From the IMG/VR virus record IMGVR_UViG_3300034012_003212, positions 1 to 64,000 of that record: a DNA stretch of 64,000 nt. The stretch is one strand, 5' to 3'. This DNA is from a virus. The translations under genes were made by a program, and so were the position numbers. This document shows positions 7,689-14,751 of the stretch, in pieces. The notes beneath the pieces are model-generated. The model worked only from the letters and a program-made list of their open reading frames with translations. It did no database searches and had not been told where the DNA came from. Position 1 is the stretch's first letter, and every line of letters starts with the position of its first letter.

Positions 7689-7886
7689 ATGGACTTAGAG
7701 AATGCTAATGTTAAGATTTTTAACTTCTTGCGCACCTCTGTGTGTAACTCCGTGTATGACTCCATATGGGACCCCAGAAGGGACTCCACATGGGACTCCG
7801 TATGGGACTCCTTGAGGAATCCCGTGTTGGACTCCGTTGTTATTAGATTACAGGAACCCATAAGAGAAGAAAGGAAACGAGGATGA
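7689..7886 (+). CDS. SV-repeat microprotein 1, 65 aa
   Basis: This opens block 1 and starts MDLEN instead of MNLEN. The ATG has no strong Shine-Dalgarno, and the frame is open upstream to 7530. The core includes DSTWDSVWDSL; the end is PIREERKRG. Confidence 0.7.
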   Translation: MDLENANVKIFNFLRTSVCNSVYDSIWDPRRDSTWDSVWDSLRNPVLDSVVIRLQEPIREERKRG

Positions 7887-8086
7887 ACTTAAAGAATATT
7901 GATATTAAGATTGGTAGGTCCATGCGGATCTCCGTGGAAAAATCCGCGTGGAACTACGTGTTGGACTCCGTGAGGCACTCCGAGTGGAATTCCGTGTGGT
8001 GGTCCGTGAGTTACTACGTGGAGAATTCCGCGTTGGACTCCGTGAATGATGGACTACAAAGACTCATAAGACAAGAAAGGAAATAA
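7883..8086 (+). CDS. SV-repeat microprotein 2, 67 aa
   Basis: ATGA overlap with unit 1. It ends REERK-type as RQERK with a TAA two bases before the next ATG, one of the few junctions without overlap. Core includes WNSVWWSVSYYV. Confidence 0.75.
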   Translation: MNLKNIDIKIGRSMRISVEKSAWNYVLDSVRHSEWNSVWWSVSYYVENSALDSVNDGLQRLIRQERK

Positions 8087-8088
8087 GG

Positions 8089-8283
8089 ATGAACTTAGAG
8101 AATGTTAACTATAAGATCTGTGATTCTGCGTATGTATCCTCGTGGAACTCTGTGAGGGGCTCTGTGGTGGTCTCCGTGTGGAACTCTGTGAGTAACTCCG
8201 TGAGTAACTCCGTGAATGATAGACTACAAGAACCCATAAGAGAAGAAAGAGGAAGCGAAGATGAACTTAGAGAATGTTGGTAA
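8089..8283 (+). CDS. SV-repeat microprotein 3, 64 aa
   Basis: The stop phase is shifted, so the frame runs 23 bases into unit 4 and gains the end GSEDELRECW, which is unit-start DNA read out of phase. N-terminus KICDSAYV is shared with unit 8. Confidence 0.7.
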   Translation: MNLENVNYKICDSAYVSSWNSVRGSVVVSVWNSVSNSVSNSVNDRLQEPIREERGSEDELRECW

Positions 8284-8455
8284 AAATATAGAATTCGCAT
8301 CGATCTCCATGGAAAACTTCGCGTTGGGCTCCGTATGGGACTCCTCTATGTACTACTCCATATGTGACTCTGTGAATTTCTTCGTGGAAAACTCAGTGGA
8401 AAACTCAGTGAATTTTAGACTACAGCAACCCATAAGACAAAAAAAACAGGGATGA
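8261..8455 (+). CDS. SV-repeat microprotein 4, 64 aa
   Basis: Starts inside the tail of unit 3. The core is less regular near the start (IEFASISMENFALG) and ends VENSVENSVNF; tail RQKKQG. Confidence 0.75.
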   Translation: MNLENVGKNIEFASISMENFALGSVWDSSMYYSICDSVNFFVENSVENSVNFRLQQPIRQKKQG

Positions 8456-8646
8456 ACTTAAAGGATGTTGAAGATAAGATTGAGGAGTCTGTGTCATACC
8501 CGTTGCACTCCGTGAGGGACTCCGTGAGGAATTCCATTAGCAACTCCATATGGCCCTCCAATTGGTACTCCGTGTGGAACTCCGTGGGGGGCTCTGTGAA
8601 TATTGGACTAAAAGGATCCATAAGAAAAGAAAGGAAACGAGGATGA
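8452..8646 (+). CDS. SV-repeat microprotein 5, 64 aa
   Basis: Carries the cassette WPSNWYSVWNSV that recurs in units 29 and 33. Tail is GLKGSIRKERKRG, shared in part with unit 22. Confidence 0.75.
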   Translation: MNLKDVEDKIEESVSYPLHSVRDSVRNSISNSIWPSNWYSVWNSVGGSVNIGLKGSIRKERKRG

Positions 8647-8855
8647 ACTTAGAGAATGTTGGTAGGAAGATTTGGGATTACCCTAGGTCAGACTATATGT
8701 TGAACGATGTGTTTGATTGTGTGTATGGATCCGCCTTTACCTTCGCGCGGGACTCCGCGTCCGGTTTCGGGAGGGACTCTGTGTTTGAACCCGCGTGGGA
8801 ATCCGTGTATTATGGAGTGCAAGAACCCATAAGACAAGAATGGGAACAAGAATGA
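8643..8855 (+). CDS. SV-repeat microprotein 6, 70 aa, divergent core
   Basis: Conserved ends, but the core (DYPRSDYMLNDVFDCV, FARDSASGF) has lost most SV periodicity. Tail RQEWEQE resembles that of unit 35. Confidence 0.7.
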   Translation: MNLENVGRKIWDYPRSDYMLNDVFDCVYGSAFTFARDSASGFGRDSVFEPAWESVYYGVQEPIRQEWEQE

Positions 8856-9061
8856 ACTTAGAGAATGTTGATAATAAGATTGGTAAGTCCGTGGAGAACT
8901 CCGTTTTGGGCTCCGTGTGGAACTCCGTGTGGAACTCAATGGAGGACTCTGCGGGGAACTCCGTATGGTGCTTTGTGGGGGACTCTGTGGAGGACTCTGT
9001 GCAGAATGGACTACAAGAATCCATAAGAGAAGAGAGAAAACGAAAGAGGAAACGAGGATGA
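8852..9061 (+). CDS. SV-repeat microprotein 7, 69 aa, twin of unit 21
   Basis: By eye the 210 bases are identical to unit 21 (11578-11787). Distinctive tail REERKRKRKRG with an added KRKR, and the core cassette NSMEDSAGNSVWCFV. Confidence 0.8.
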   Translation: MNLENVDNKIGKSVENSVLGSVWNSVWNSMEDSAGNSVWCFVGDSVEDSVQNGLQESIREERKRKRKRG

Positions 9062-9267
9062 ACTTAGAGAATGTTAATTATAAGATCTGTGATTCTGCGT
9101 ATGTATACTCGTGGAGCTCCGTGAGGGACTCTGCGTGGAACTCTGTGATGGACTCCGTGTGGGGGGTGGTGTGGGCATCCGTGGATCATCCCATGAGTAA
9201 CTCCGTGGGGGACTCTGTGGATTTTGGACTACAAAGACCCATACGAGAAGAAAGGAGTCAGGGATGA
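9058..9267 (+). CDS. SV-repeat microprotein 8, 69 aa
   Basis: N-terminus KICDSAYVYSW is shared with unit 3. Core includes VWGVVWASVDHPM. Tail RPIREERSQG is shared with units 10 and 46. Confidence 0.75.
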   Translation: MNLENVNYKICDSAYVYSWSSVRDSAWNSVMDSVWGVVWASVDHPMSNSVGDSVDFGLQRPIREERSQG

Positions 9268-9482
9268 ACTTAGAGAATGTTGGATATATGAGTGTGAATT
9301 ATGTGAGTGACTTGGTGAGTTTATCCATGAGAGACTCCGCGTGGAACTCCGTGTGGGACTTTTTGAGGGACTCCGTGGGGAACTCTGTGAGGGACTCTGT
9401 GGTGGTCTCCGTGTGGAACCCCGTGTGGGACTCCGTGAATATTGGACTACAAGAACCCATAAGAGAAGAAAGGGGCCGGTAA
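9264..9482 (+). CDS. SV-repeat microprotein 9, 72 aa
   Basis: Lacks the usual KI after the start (GYMSVNYVSDLVSL). Ends REERGR with TAA directly abutting the next ATG. Cassette WDFLRDSV is shared with unit 28. Confidence 0.75.
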   Translation: MNLENVGYMSVNYVSDLVSLSMRDSAWNSVWDFLRDSVGNSVRDSVVVSVWNPVWDSVNIGLQEPIREERGR

Positions 9483-9692
9483 ATGAACTTAGAGAATGTT
9501 AGAGATAAGATTGGGAACTCCGTGAGTATCTCCGTGAATAACTCCGTGTGGTTGTCCGTGTGGAACTCCGTGGATAACACCATGTGGAACTCCGTGAGGA
9601 ACTCCGTGTATTTCTCCATGGGGAACTCCGTGAGAAACTCCGTGAATTTTAGACTACAAAGACCCATACGAGAAGAAAGGAGTCAGGGATGA
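9483..9692 (+). CDS. SV-repeat microprotein 10, 69 aa
   Basis: Regular core with about eleven tetrapeptides; RNSVYFSM cassette is shared with units 34 and 50. Confidence 0.75.
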   Translation: MNLENVRDKIGNSVSISVNNSVWLSVWNSVDNTMWNSVRNSVYFSMGNSVRNSVNFRLQRPIREERSQG

Positions 9693-9874
9693 ACTTAGAG
9701 AATGTTAAAGATAATATTATGAACTCCGTGAGGAACTCCGTGTATTTCTCCGTGGGGAACTCCGTGTGGGACTCCGTGTGGTACTCCGTGTGGCGCTCCA
9801 CGCAGAACTCCGTGAGGAAGTCCGTGGATATTGGACTAACAGAACCCATACTACGAGAAAGGAGACGAAGATGA
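9689..9874 (+). CDS. SV-repeat microprotein 11, 61 aa
   Basis: Begins with the same RNSVYFSV cassette as its left neighbour and ends ILRERRRR, one of the most basic tails. Confidence 0.75.
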   Translation: MNLENVKDNIMNSVRNSVYFSVGNSVWDSVWYSVWRSTQNSVRKSVDIGLTEPILRERRRR

Positions 9875-10077
9875 ACTTAAAGAGTATTGAGGATGAGATT
9901 CATTCATGGATTGACTCCGTGGAGAGTTCCCTGAAAAACTCCATGTGGAATTACGTGTGTATTTACAGGTCGTATTCCGTGTGCGACCCCGTGTATAGCT
10001 TTGTTGAGAACTCTGTGCGGGATTCTGTTTATATTAGAATACAAAGACCTATAATAGAAGAATTAAAACGAAGATGA
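9871..10077 (+). CDS. SV-repeat microprotein 12, 68 aa
   Basis: N-terminal SIEDEIHSWIDSV is shared with unit 24; tail RIQRPIIEELKRR is shared with units 31 and 32 in block 2, linking the two blocks. Confidence 0.75.
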   Translation: MNLKSIEDEIHSWIDSVESSLKNSMWNYVCIYRSYSVCDPVYSFVENSVRDSVYIRIQRPIIEELKRR

Positions 10078-10250
10078 ACTTAAAGAATGTTGAAAATATG
10101 ATTTGGGAATCCGTGAGGGACTCCTTGTGGTATCCCATGCGGATATCTATATCAAACTCCGTGAAAAAGTCCGTGTGGGTCTCCGCTAGGGAATCTGTTT
10201 ATTATGGAGGAATACAACTACCCATAGCACGAGAAAGGAGACGGGGATGA
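10074..10250 (+). CDS. SV-repeat microprotein 13, 58 aa
   Basis: Short unit with ATGA overlaps at both ends. Core WYPMRISISNSVKKSV; tail has an extra Gly (YYGGIQLPI) and ends RERRRG. Confidence 0.75.
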   Translation: MNLKNVENMIWESVRDSLWYPMRISISNSVKKSVWVSARESVYYGGIQLPIARERRRG

Positions 10251-10444
10251 ACTTAGAAGATGTTGGTAGGAAGATTGGGGGCTCCATGGATGACTTCGTG
10301 ATGAACTCCGTGTGGTGGTCCGTGGCCAACTCCGTGTGGAACTCCGTGTGGAACTCCGTGTACAACCCCGTGTGGAACTTTGTGAGGAACTCGGTGTATG
10401 ACGGAATAAAACTACCCATAAGAGTAGAGAGGAAACGAAGATGA
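10247..10444 (+). CDS. SV-repeat microprotein 14, 65 aa
   Basis: Core WNSVWNSVYNPVWNFV is very regular. Tail KLPIRVERKRR. Confidence 0.75.
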   Translation: MNLEDVGRKIGGSMDDFVMNSVWWSVANSVWNSVWNSVYNPVWNFVRNSVYDGIKLPIRVERKRR

Positions 10445-10650
10445 ACTTAGAGCATGTTGAAAATAAGATTCGGGATTTTGTAAATATCTCAGTGGGGTTT
10501 TCTGTACAGGAATTTGCGTGGAACACCATGACTAAACCCGCGTGGTATTCCATATGGTGCCCCGCGTATAGCTCTGTGGAGAACTCCATGTGGGACTCCG
10601 TGAATATTGGACTACAAAAACCTGTAAGAGAAGAAAGAAAACAAAGATGA
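10441..10650 (+). CDS. SV-repeat microprotein 15, 69 aa
   Basis: Core partly eroded (VQEFAWNTMTKPAWYSIW) but four-residue spacing is kept. Tail KPVREERKQR. Confidence 0.75.
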   Translation: MNLEHVENKIRDFVNISVGFSVQEFAWNTMTKPAWYSIWCPAYSSVENSMWDSVNIGLQKPVREERKQR

Positions 10651-10820
10651 ACTTAGTGCATGTTGGACATAAGATTGTGAAGTCCGTGGAGAACTCCGTG
10701 TGGAACTCCGTGTGGAACTCCGTGTGGAACTCCGTGAGGTTCTCCGTGTGGGACTCCGTTTTGGACTCCGTGAAGACTAGACTACAATTACCCATAAGAG
10801 AAGAAAGGGTACAGGGATGA
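10647..10820 (+). CDS. SV-repeat microprotein 16, 57 aa
   Basis: Contains the purest tandem run in block 1, three WNSV in a row coded by near-identical 12-mers, a sign of recent slippage expansion. Begins MNLVHV. Confidence 0.75.
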   Translation: MNLVHVGHKIVKSVENSVWNSVWNSVWNSVRFSVWDSVLDSVKTRLQLPIREERVQG

Positions 10821-11011
10821 ACTCAGAGAATGTTAGTGGGAAGATTTGGAAGTTTCGGAGCTCCGTAGATAACTCCGTGTGGAACTTCGTGTGGAACTCT
10901 GTGAGGTTCCCCGGGAGGAACTCGGTGAGGGACTCTGTGAGGAACTCCGTGTGGGACTCTGTAAATATTGGACTAAAAGAACCCATAAGAGAAGAGAGGA
11001 AACAGGGATGA
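10817..11011 (+). CDS. SV-repeat microprotein 17, 64 aa
   Basis: Begins MNSENV. Core has an off-pattern RFPGRNSV segment; tail KEPIREERKQG. Confidence 0.75.
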   Translation: MNSENVSGKIWKFRSSVDNSVWNFVWNSVRFPGRNSVRDSVRNSVWDSVNIGLKEPIREERKQG

Positions 11012-11193
11012 ACTTAGAGAGGGTTGAAGATAAGATTTGGGGCTACGTAGAGTATTCCGTATGGATATCTGTGGATAAACTTGTGTGGGACTCCGTGTGG
11101 TACTCCGTGTTTGACTCTGTATGGAACTCCGTAAGGGACTCTGTGAATTTTAGACTCCAAGAACCCATAAGAGAAGAGATGAAACAAAGATGA
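11008..11193 (+). CDS. SV-repeat microprotein 18, 61 aa
   Basis: VEYSVWISVDKLVW near the start is shared with unit 33 of block 2. Tail REEMKQR. Confidence 0.75.
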   Translation: MNLERVEDKIWGYVEYSVWISVDKLVWDSVWYSVFDSVWNSVRDSVNFRLQEPIREEMKQR

Positions 11194-11387
11194 ACTTAGA
11201 GAATGTTGGAAATAAAATTAGAACAAACGTATGGTATTATGAGTGGGGACATAGTTTCAACTATGCTAATGAATCGTTAGGACGTTCCATATATTTATCT
11301 GTTTATGCCCACATCTTTGATGGCATATTGAACTCTTTATATATTAGACTCCGAGAACCCATAATAGCACAAAAGAAACAGGTATGA
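11190..11387 (+). CDS. SV-repeat microprotein 19, 65 aa, degenerate core
   Basis: Ends are conserved, but the core (WYYEWGHSFNYANESL) has almost no SV pairs and its base composition is more AT-rich. Tail REPIIAQKKQV. Confidence 0.7.
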   Translation: MNLENVGNKIRTNVWYYEWGHSFNYANESLGRSIYLSVYAHIFDGILNSLYIRLREPIIAQKKQV

Positions 11388-11581
11388 ACTTAGAGAATGC
11401 TAGAGATAAGATTGCGAACTCATTGTGGAAATCCGTGGAGGGTCCTGTGTGTACCTCCACGGGGAAATCCGTGCAGGACGATGGGTGGTTCCCCCTGATG
11501 ACCTCCGTGTGGAACTCCGTGAGGGACTCAGTGGATATTGGACTAACAGAACCCATAAGAAAAGAAAGGAAACAAGGATGA
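11384..11581 (+). CDS. SV-repeat microprotein 20, 65 aa
   Basis: Starts MNLENARDKIANS. Mid-core GPVCTSTGKSVQDDGW departs from the pattern; the last two tetrapeptides are canonical. Confidence 0.75.
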   Translation: MNLENARDKIANSLWKSVEGPVCTSTGKSVQDDGWFPLMTSVWNSVRDSVDIGLTEPIRKERKQG

Positions 11582-11787
11582 ACTTAGAGAATGTTGATAA
11601 TAAGATTGGTAAGTCCGTGGAGAACTCCGTTTTGGGCTCCGTGTGGAACTCCGTGTGGAACTCAATGGAGGACTCTGCGGGGAACTCCGTATGGTGCTTT
11701 GTGGGGGACTCTGTGGAGGACTCTGTGCAGAATGGACTACAAGAATCCATAAGAGAAGAGAGAAAACGAAAGAGGAAACGAGGATGA
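11578..11787 (+). CDS. SV-repeat microprotein 21, 69 aa, twin of unit 7
   Basis: Same 210 bases as unit 7 by eye; identity continues about 30 bases into the next unit (to aattataagat) and then ends, marking a recombination junction. Confidence 0.8.
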   Translation: MNLENVDNKIGKSVENSVLGSVWNSVWNSMEDSAGNSVWCFVGDSVEDSVQNGLQESIREERKRKRKRG

Positions 11788-11981
11788 ACTTAGAGAATGT
11801 TAATTATAAGATTGGGAACTCGGTGAGGGACTCTGTGAACAACTCCTTGTGGAACTCCGTGTGGGACTCTGTGTTTAACCCTGTGAGGTACTCTGTATGG
11901 GATTCTGTGAATGACTCCATGGGGAGCTCTGTGAATATTGGACTAAAAGGATCCATAAGAAAAGAAAGGAAACAAGGATGA
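11784..11981 (+). CDS. SV-repeat microprotein 22, 65 aa
   Basis: N-terminus VNYKI is that of unit 8 up to the junction, then the sequence switches to GNSVRDSVNNSLW. Tail GLKGSIRKERKQG as in unit 5. Confidence 0.75.
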   Translation: MNLENVNYKIGNSVRDSVNNSLWNSVWDSVFNPVRYSVWDSVNDSMGSSVNIGLKGSIRKERKQG

Positions 11982-12175
11982 ACTTAGAGCCGATTGATAA
12001 CAAGATTTGGATCTCCATACGGGACTCCGTGGATAACACCGTGCGGAACTCCGTGAATAAATCCGCGTGGAACCACGTAAGTTTCTTCGTGTGGAACTCC
12101 GTTTTGGACTCCGTGTGGATCTCTGTGAATATTGGACTACAAAACCCCATAAGAGAAGAGAGGAAACAGGGATGA
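11978..12175 (+). CDS. SV-repeat microprotein 23, 65 aa
   Basis: Begins MNLEPIDNKIW. Core RNSVNKSAWNHVSFFV; tail QNPIREERKQG. Confidence 0.75.
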   Translation: MNLEPIDNKIWISIRDSVDNTVRNSVNKSAWNHVSFFVWNSVLDSVWISVNIGLQNPIREERKQG

Positions 12176-12378
12176 ACTTAGAGAGTATTGAGGATGAGAT
12201 TCATTCATGGATTGACTCCGTTTCGGGCTCCATGTGGAAACCTGTGTGGGATTATATGTTGTACTCCGCGAGGGGCTCCGTGTGGGCCTCCGTGATGGAC
12301 TCCGCTGGGGACTATGTGGAGGACTCTGTGCAGAATGGACTACAAGAACACATAAGAGAAGAAAGGGCCGGTAAATGA
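12172..12378 (+). CDS. SV-repeat microprotein 24, 68 aa
   Basis: SIEDEIHSWIDSV N-terminus of unit 12 joined to a VEDSVQNGLQ end like that of units 7/21. Ends REERAGK. Confidence 0.75.
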   Translation: MNLESIEDEIHSWIDSVSGSMWKPVWDYMLYSARGSVWASVMDSAGDYVEDSVQNGLQEHIREERAGK

Positions 12379-12581
12379 ACTTAGAGAATGTTGATAAACC
12401 ATATTTTCACATTGTAGATAACACCCTATGGAATCGTGTGTACTCAGTATGGAAATCGTCATTAACAGTTTCCTCACATAATTTCGTGCGTGATTCTGTA
12501 GATATATCCATGAGATCTGTACAACTCTCGTTGCACGAGGGCGTATTAAGACCCGTAAGAGAAGAAAGAAAACAAGGATGA
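12375..12581 (+). CDS. SV-repeat microprotein 25, 68 aa, degenerate core
   Basis: After MNLENVDK the core (YFHIVDNTLWNRVY) is eroded. End is GVLRPVREERKQG. Confidence 0.7.
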   Translation: MNLENVDKPYFHIVDNTLWNRVYSVWKSSLTVSSHNFVRDSVDISMRSVQLSLHEGVLRPVREERKQG

Positions 12582-12739
12582 ACTTAGAGGATGTTGGATA
12601 TAAGATCGGTGATTCTGTGTGTGTATCCGTGTGGTATTCTGTGAGTGACTATGCGTGGAACTCTGTGCAGGACTCCATAAAGGACCTTGCGTATAATGGG
12701 CTAAAAGAACCCATAAGAGAAGATAACAAACAAAGATGA
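12578..12739 (+). CDS. SV-repeat microprotein 26, 53 aa
   Basis: Short unit, ATGA at both ends. Core VCVSVWYSVSDYAWNSV; tail KEPIREDNKQR. Confidence 0.75.
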   Translation: MNLEDVGYKIGDSVCVSVWYSVSDYAWNSVQDSIKDLAYNGLKEPIREDNKQR

Positions 12740-12909
12740 ACTTAGAGAATGTTGGAACTAAGGTTTGGGGCTCCGTGTGGAACTCCATGAGGTTCTTCGA
12801 GAGGGACTCCATGTGGGACTCCGTGAGGGACTCTATGTATAACTCCGTGTGGGACTCCGTGTTCGATGGGTTACAACTACCAATAAGAAAAGAGGGGAAA
12901 CAAGGATGA
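12736..12909 (+). CDS. SV-repeat microprotein 27, 57 aa
   Basis: GTKVW start and RFFERDSMWDSV are shared with unit 31, the first unit of block 2. Tail RKEGKQG. Confidence 0.75.
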   Translation: MNLENVGTKVWGSVWNSMRFFERDSMWDSVRDSMYNSVWDSVFDGLQLPIRKEGKQG

Positions 12910-13103
12910 ACTTAGAGAATGTTAAAGATAGGATTTGGTACTCCGTGGGGAACTCCGTGAGTGACCCCATGCGGAAATCCGTGTGGGACTTTTTGAGGGA
13001 CTCCGTGAAGTATCCTGTGTATAACTCCGTGGTGGTCTCCGTGTGGGACTCCGTGGATATTGGACTACAAGAACCCATAAGAGAAGAAAGGGCACAGGGA
13101 TGA
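12906..13103 (+). CDS. SV-repeat microprotein 28, 65 aa
   Basis: MRKSVWDFLRDSV cassette related to unit 9; NSVVVSVWDSV later in the core. Tail REERAQG. Confidence 0.75.
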   Translation: MNLENVKDRIWYSVGNSVSDPMRKSVWDFLRDSVKYPVYNSVVVSVWDSVDIGLQEPIREERAQG

Positions 13104-13270
13104 ACTTAGAATCGGTTGGTGTGAAGATAAGAGACACCGTGTGGAACTCCGTGTGGCCCTCCAATTGGTACTCCGTGTGGAACTCCGTGTTTGACCCCGT
13201 GAGGAACTCCGTGTGGGACTCCTTGAATATTGGACTACAAGAACCCATAAGAGAAGAAAGGGGCCGGTAA
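13100..13270 (+). CDS. SV-repeat microprotein 29, 56 aa
   Basis: WPSNWYSVWNSVFDPVRNSV is shared with unit 33. Ends REERGR with TAA abutting the next ATG, as in unit 9. Confidence 0.75.
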   Translation: MNLESVGVKIRDTVWNSVWPSNWYSVWNSVFDPVRNSVWDSLNIGLQEPIREERGR

Positions 13271-13528
13271 ATGAACTTAGAGAATGTTGGACATAAGATT
13301 TGGGGCTCCGTGTGGAACTCCATGAGGAAATTCGTGGGTATCTCCGTGAGGGTCTCTGCGTGGAAATCTGTGAGGTACTCCATGGGTATCTCCGTGGGAG
13401 ACTCTGTGTGGGACTCCGTGAAGGGCTCCGTGGGGGTCTCCGTGTTGAACTCTGTGTATGGAATACAAGACGCAATAAGAGAAGAAAGATTCAACAATGA
13501 GGCGGCACAAAAAAATATTTTTTTTTGA
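13271..13528 (+). CDS. SV-repeat microprotein 30, 85 aa, last of block 1
   Basis: Longest intact unit, with about sixteen tetrapeptides. Its end is unique (AIREERFNNEAAQKNIFF) and runs into the T-run of the following promoter, so no further unit is coupled to it. Confidence 0.75.
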   Translation: MNLENVGHKIWGSVWNSMRKFVGISVRVSAWKSVRYSMGISVGDSVWDSVKGSVGVSVLNSVYGIQDAIREERFNNEAAQKNIFF

Positions 13529-13549
13529 AAGTAGGATTGTGTATGTTTG
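13518..13549 (+). promoter_or_regulatory. Bacteroidota-type promoter (first of a pair) after block 1
   Basis: ATATTTTTTTTTGAAA, then 15 bases after the T-run TATGTTTG (13542-13549). Nearly the same layout and upstream bases recur about 100 bases downstream. Confidence 0.65.
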
Positions 13550-13619
13550 CATAGATATTTTTTCCAGGGAATATGAACCTGATTTGACATCAAGATTTTT
13601 TTAGTTTTCCAATAAAATA

Positions 13620-13651
13620 TTTTTTTTTGAAATCAGAAGTACGTATATTTG
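13620..13651 (+). promoter_or_regulatory. Bacteroidota-type promoter of the DUF6745 gene
   Basis: ATATTTTTTTTTGAAA followed by TATATTTG (13644-13651), a full match to TAnnTTTG, about 49 bases before the ATG at 13700. It gives the DUF6745 gene and its companion their own transcription inside the array. Confidence 0.75.
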
Positions 13652-13699
13652 CAGAGGGTATAACCTCACAGTTTTTACAACTTTTTAAGGATAGCCATT

Positions 13700-14692
13700 A
13701 TGGCAAAAAAATATTCACCAAGCAATCCGCTTGAGAAACTCACTCCTGAAATGGAGGCGCTCATCCCAGTCGTCAGGGATGAATGGATTAACCGAGCATA
13801 CAAAGGGTTGAATCCAAATGATATTGACGAGAAGAAGGTGAAGAGTGCTGTACATTGGATATACAAAAAATCGGACTTGCCCAAGCCGATGGTCATCATA
13901 ACGGATTCGCCAAAAGCTGCTCAAGATGCAGCAAATGAATTGTATAAGAAGCATGTTGACCCATCAGCAAAGCGTCAGTATTTTCCATTTTCTGACAGTC
14001 TTTCTGTATCCGACTTCCGCTGGGTTGCATTCTATGATTACTTCACCCGCATTGGCGTCTTGCAAGACAAGACATTCAATAAATACATGGAGTACACAAA
14101 ACTTGGCATTTATGACACAATCAAACTTCACGATGTTTGTATTGTTGTGAAAATGCCTGAGTATGTTAAATCCACTATTGTGCGTGATGTTCGCGTCCCG
14201 CACAGTGAGGATTCTCCTGCTGTTAAGTTCATTGATGGTGATTCTTATTATTTCTGGAATGGTACATTGGTTCCGGAGAAATGGATCATGCGCAAAGACG
14301 AGATCACACAGAATGATATCATCTCAGAAGACAATGCCGAAAAGCGTCGTTGTCTCATGGAAATCCTTGGAGCAAAGAGGTATTATGACATCATCTCTGA
14401 TGGAAAGGGTCTTAAACTCATTGACGAGGACACAGACAATCAGGGATTCCCTATGAGATTGTATGAGACAACAAAGAATGATTCTATCGTCAACAAAAAG
14501 GTTCAATTCCTTGAAGTGACTGATCCATCAACAGGGCGAGTGTATAACATCTACCCTCCTAATCAGAATGCAAAGAATGTATGGGATGCGAAGGCACAGA
14601 CATTCAGTTCTGAGAAATTGTACGTCCGTCAGGGTGATGTTGGACTGACGAAGATAGGATACGATGAAGCGCATCCTGTGCAAGAAACATAA
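13700..14692 (+). CDS. DUF6745-family protein lacking the internal SV repeat
   Basis: The N-terminus (LTPEMEALIPVVRDEWI, then PKPMVIITDSPKAA at 62-74) and the main domain (RWVAFYDYF 107-115, DSPAVKFIDGDSYYFWNG 171-188, NAEKRRCLMEILG 212-224) match the DUF6745 family, whose function is unknown. Homologues as I recall them carry many SV tetrapeptides between the SP motif and W.AFYDYF. Here that stretch is only about 35 residues with the remnant SDSLSVSDF. The flanking 55 microproteins supply just this repeat type, so a complex in trans is a reasonable inference. AAGGA lies about 9 bases before the ATG. The C-terminus holds VRQGDVGLTKIG, a motif I associate with the start of the companion protein. 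Codon use is ordinary, unlike the repeats. Confidence 0.85.
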   Translation: MAKKYSPSNPLEKLTPEMEALIPVVRDEWINRAYKGLNPNDIDEKKVKSAVHWIYKKSDLPKPMVIITDSPKAAQDAANELYKKHVDPSAKRQYFPFSDSLSVSDFRWVAFYDYFTRIGVLQDKTFNKYMEYTKLGIYDTIKLHDVCIVVKMPEYVKSTIVRDVRVPHSEDSPAVKFIDGDSYYFWNGTLVPEKWIMRKDEITQNDIISEDNAEKRRCLMEILGAKRYYDIISDGKGLKLIDEDTDNQGFPMRLYETTKNDSIVNKKVQFLEVTDPSTGRVYNIYPPNQNAKNVWDAKAQTFSSEKLYVRQGDVGLTKIGYDEAHPVQET

Positions 14693-14751
14693 TGTAATTT
14701 TTATAGTATAATATATACACCTAATTAACTTTTTTTTCAATAGGAGATTTT

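Larger units (their letters stand above)
7689..13528 (+). repeat. SV-tetrapeptide microgene array, block 1 (30 units)
   Basis: Thirty consecutive genes of 53-85 codons read in one direction. Shared plan: 5' end atgaacttagagaatgtt (MNLENV), then ..KIW; a core of x-x-S-V tetrapeptides coded by 12-base repeats around tccgtg; 3' end ggactacaagaacccataag (GLQEPI) then a purine-rich REERK segment whose bases aggaaacgagg act as the ribosome-binding site for the next ATG. Most junctions are ATGA (stop overlapping start). Unit lengths cluster in four-residue steps. The core positions before SV vary (W, R, Y, F, V then N, D, Y, V, K, G). The array carries signs of cassette shuffling. Confidence 0.95.

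Noticed and set aside
12922-13593. Long minus-strand frames in the array, up to 223 codons (TEFHTEF-type sequence)
   Set aside because: A 12-base repeat without stops leaves several frames open on both strands. These frames lack conserved starts, ribosome-binding sites and regular junctions.
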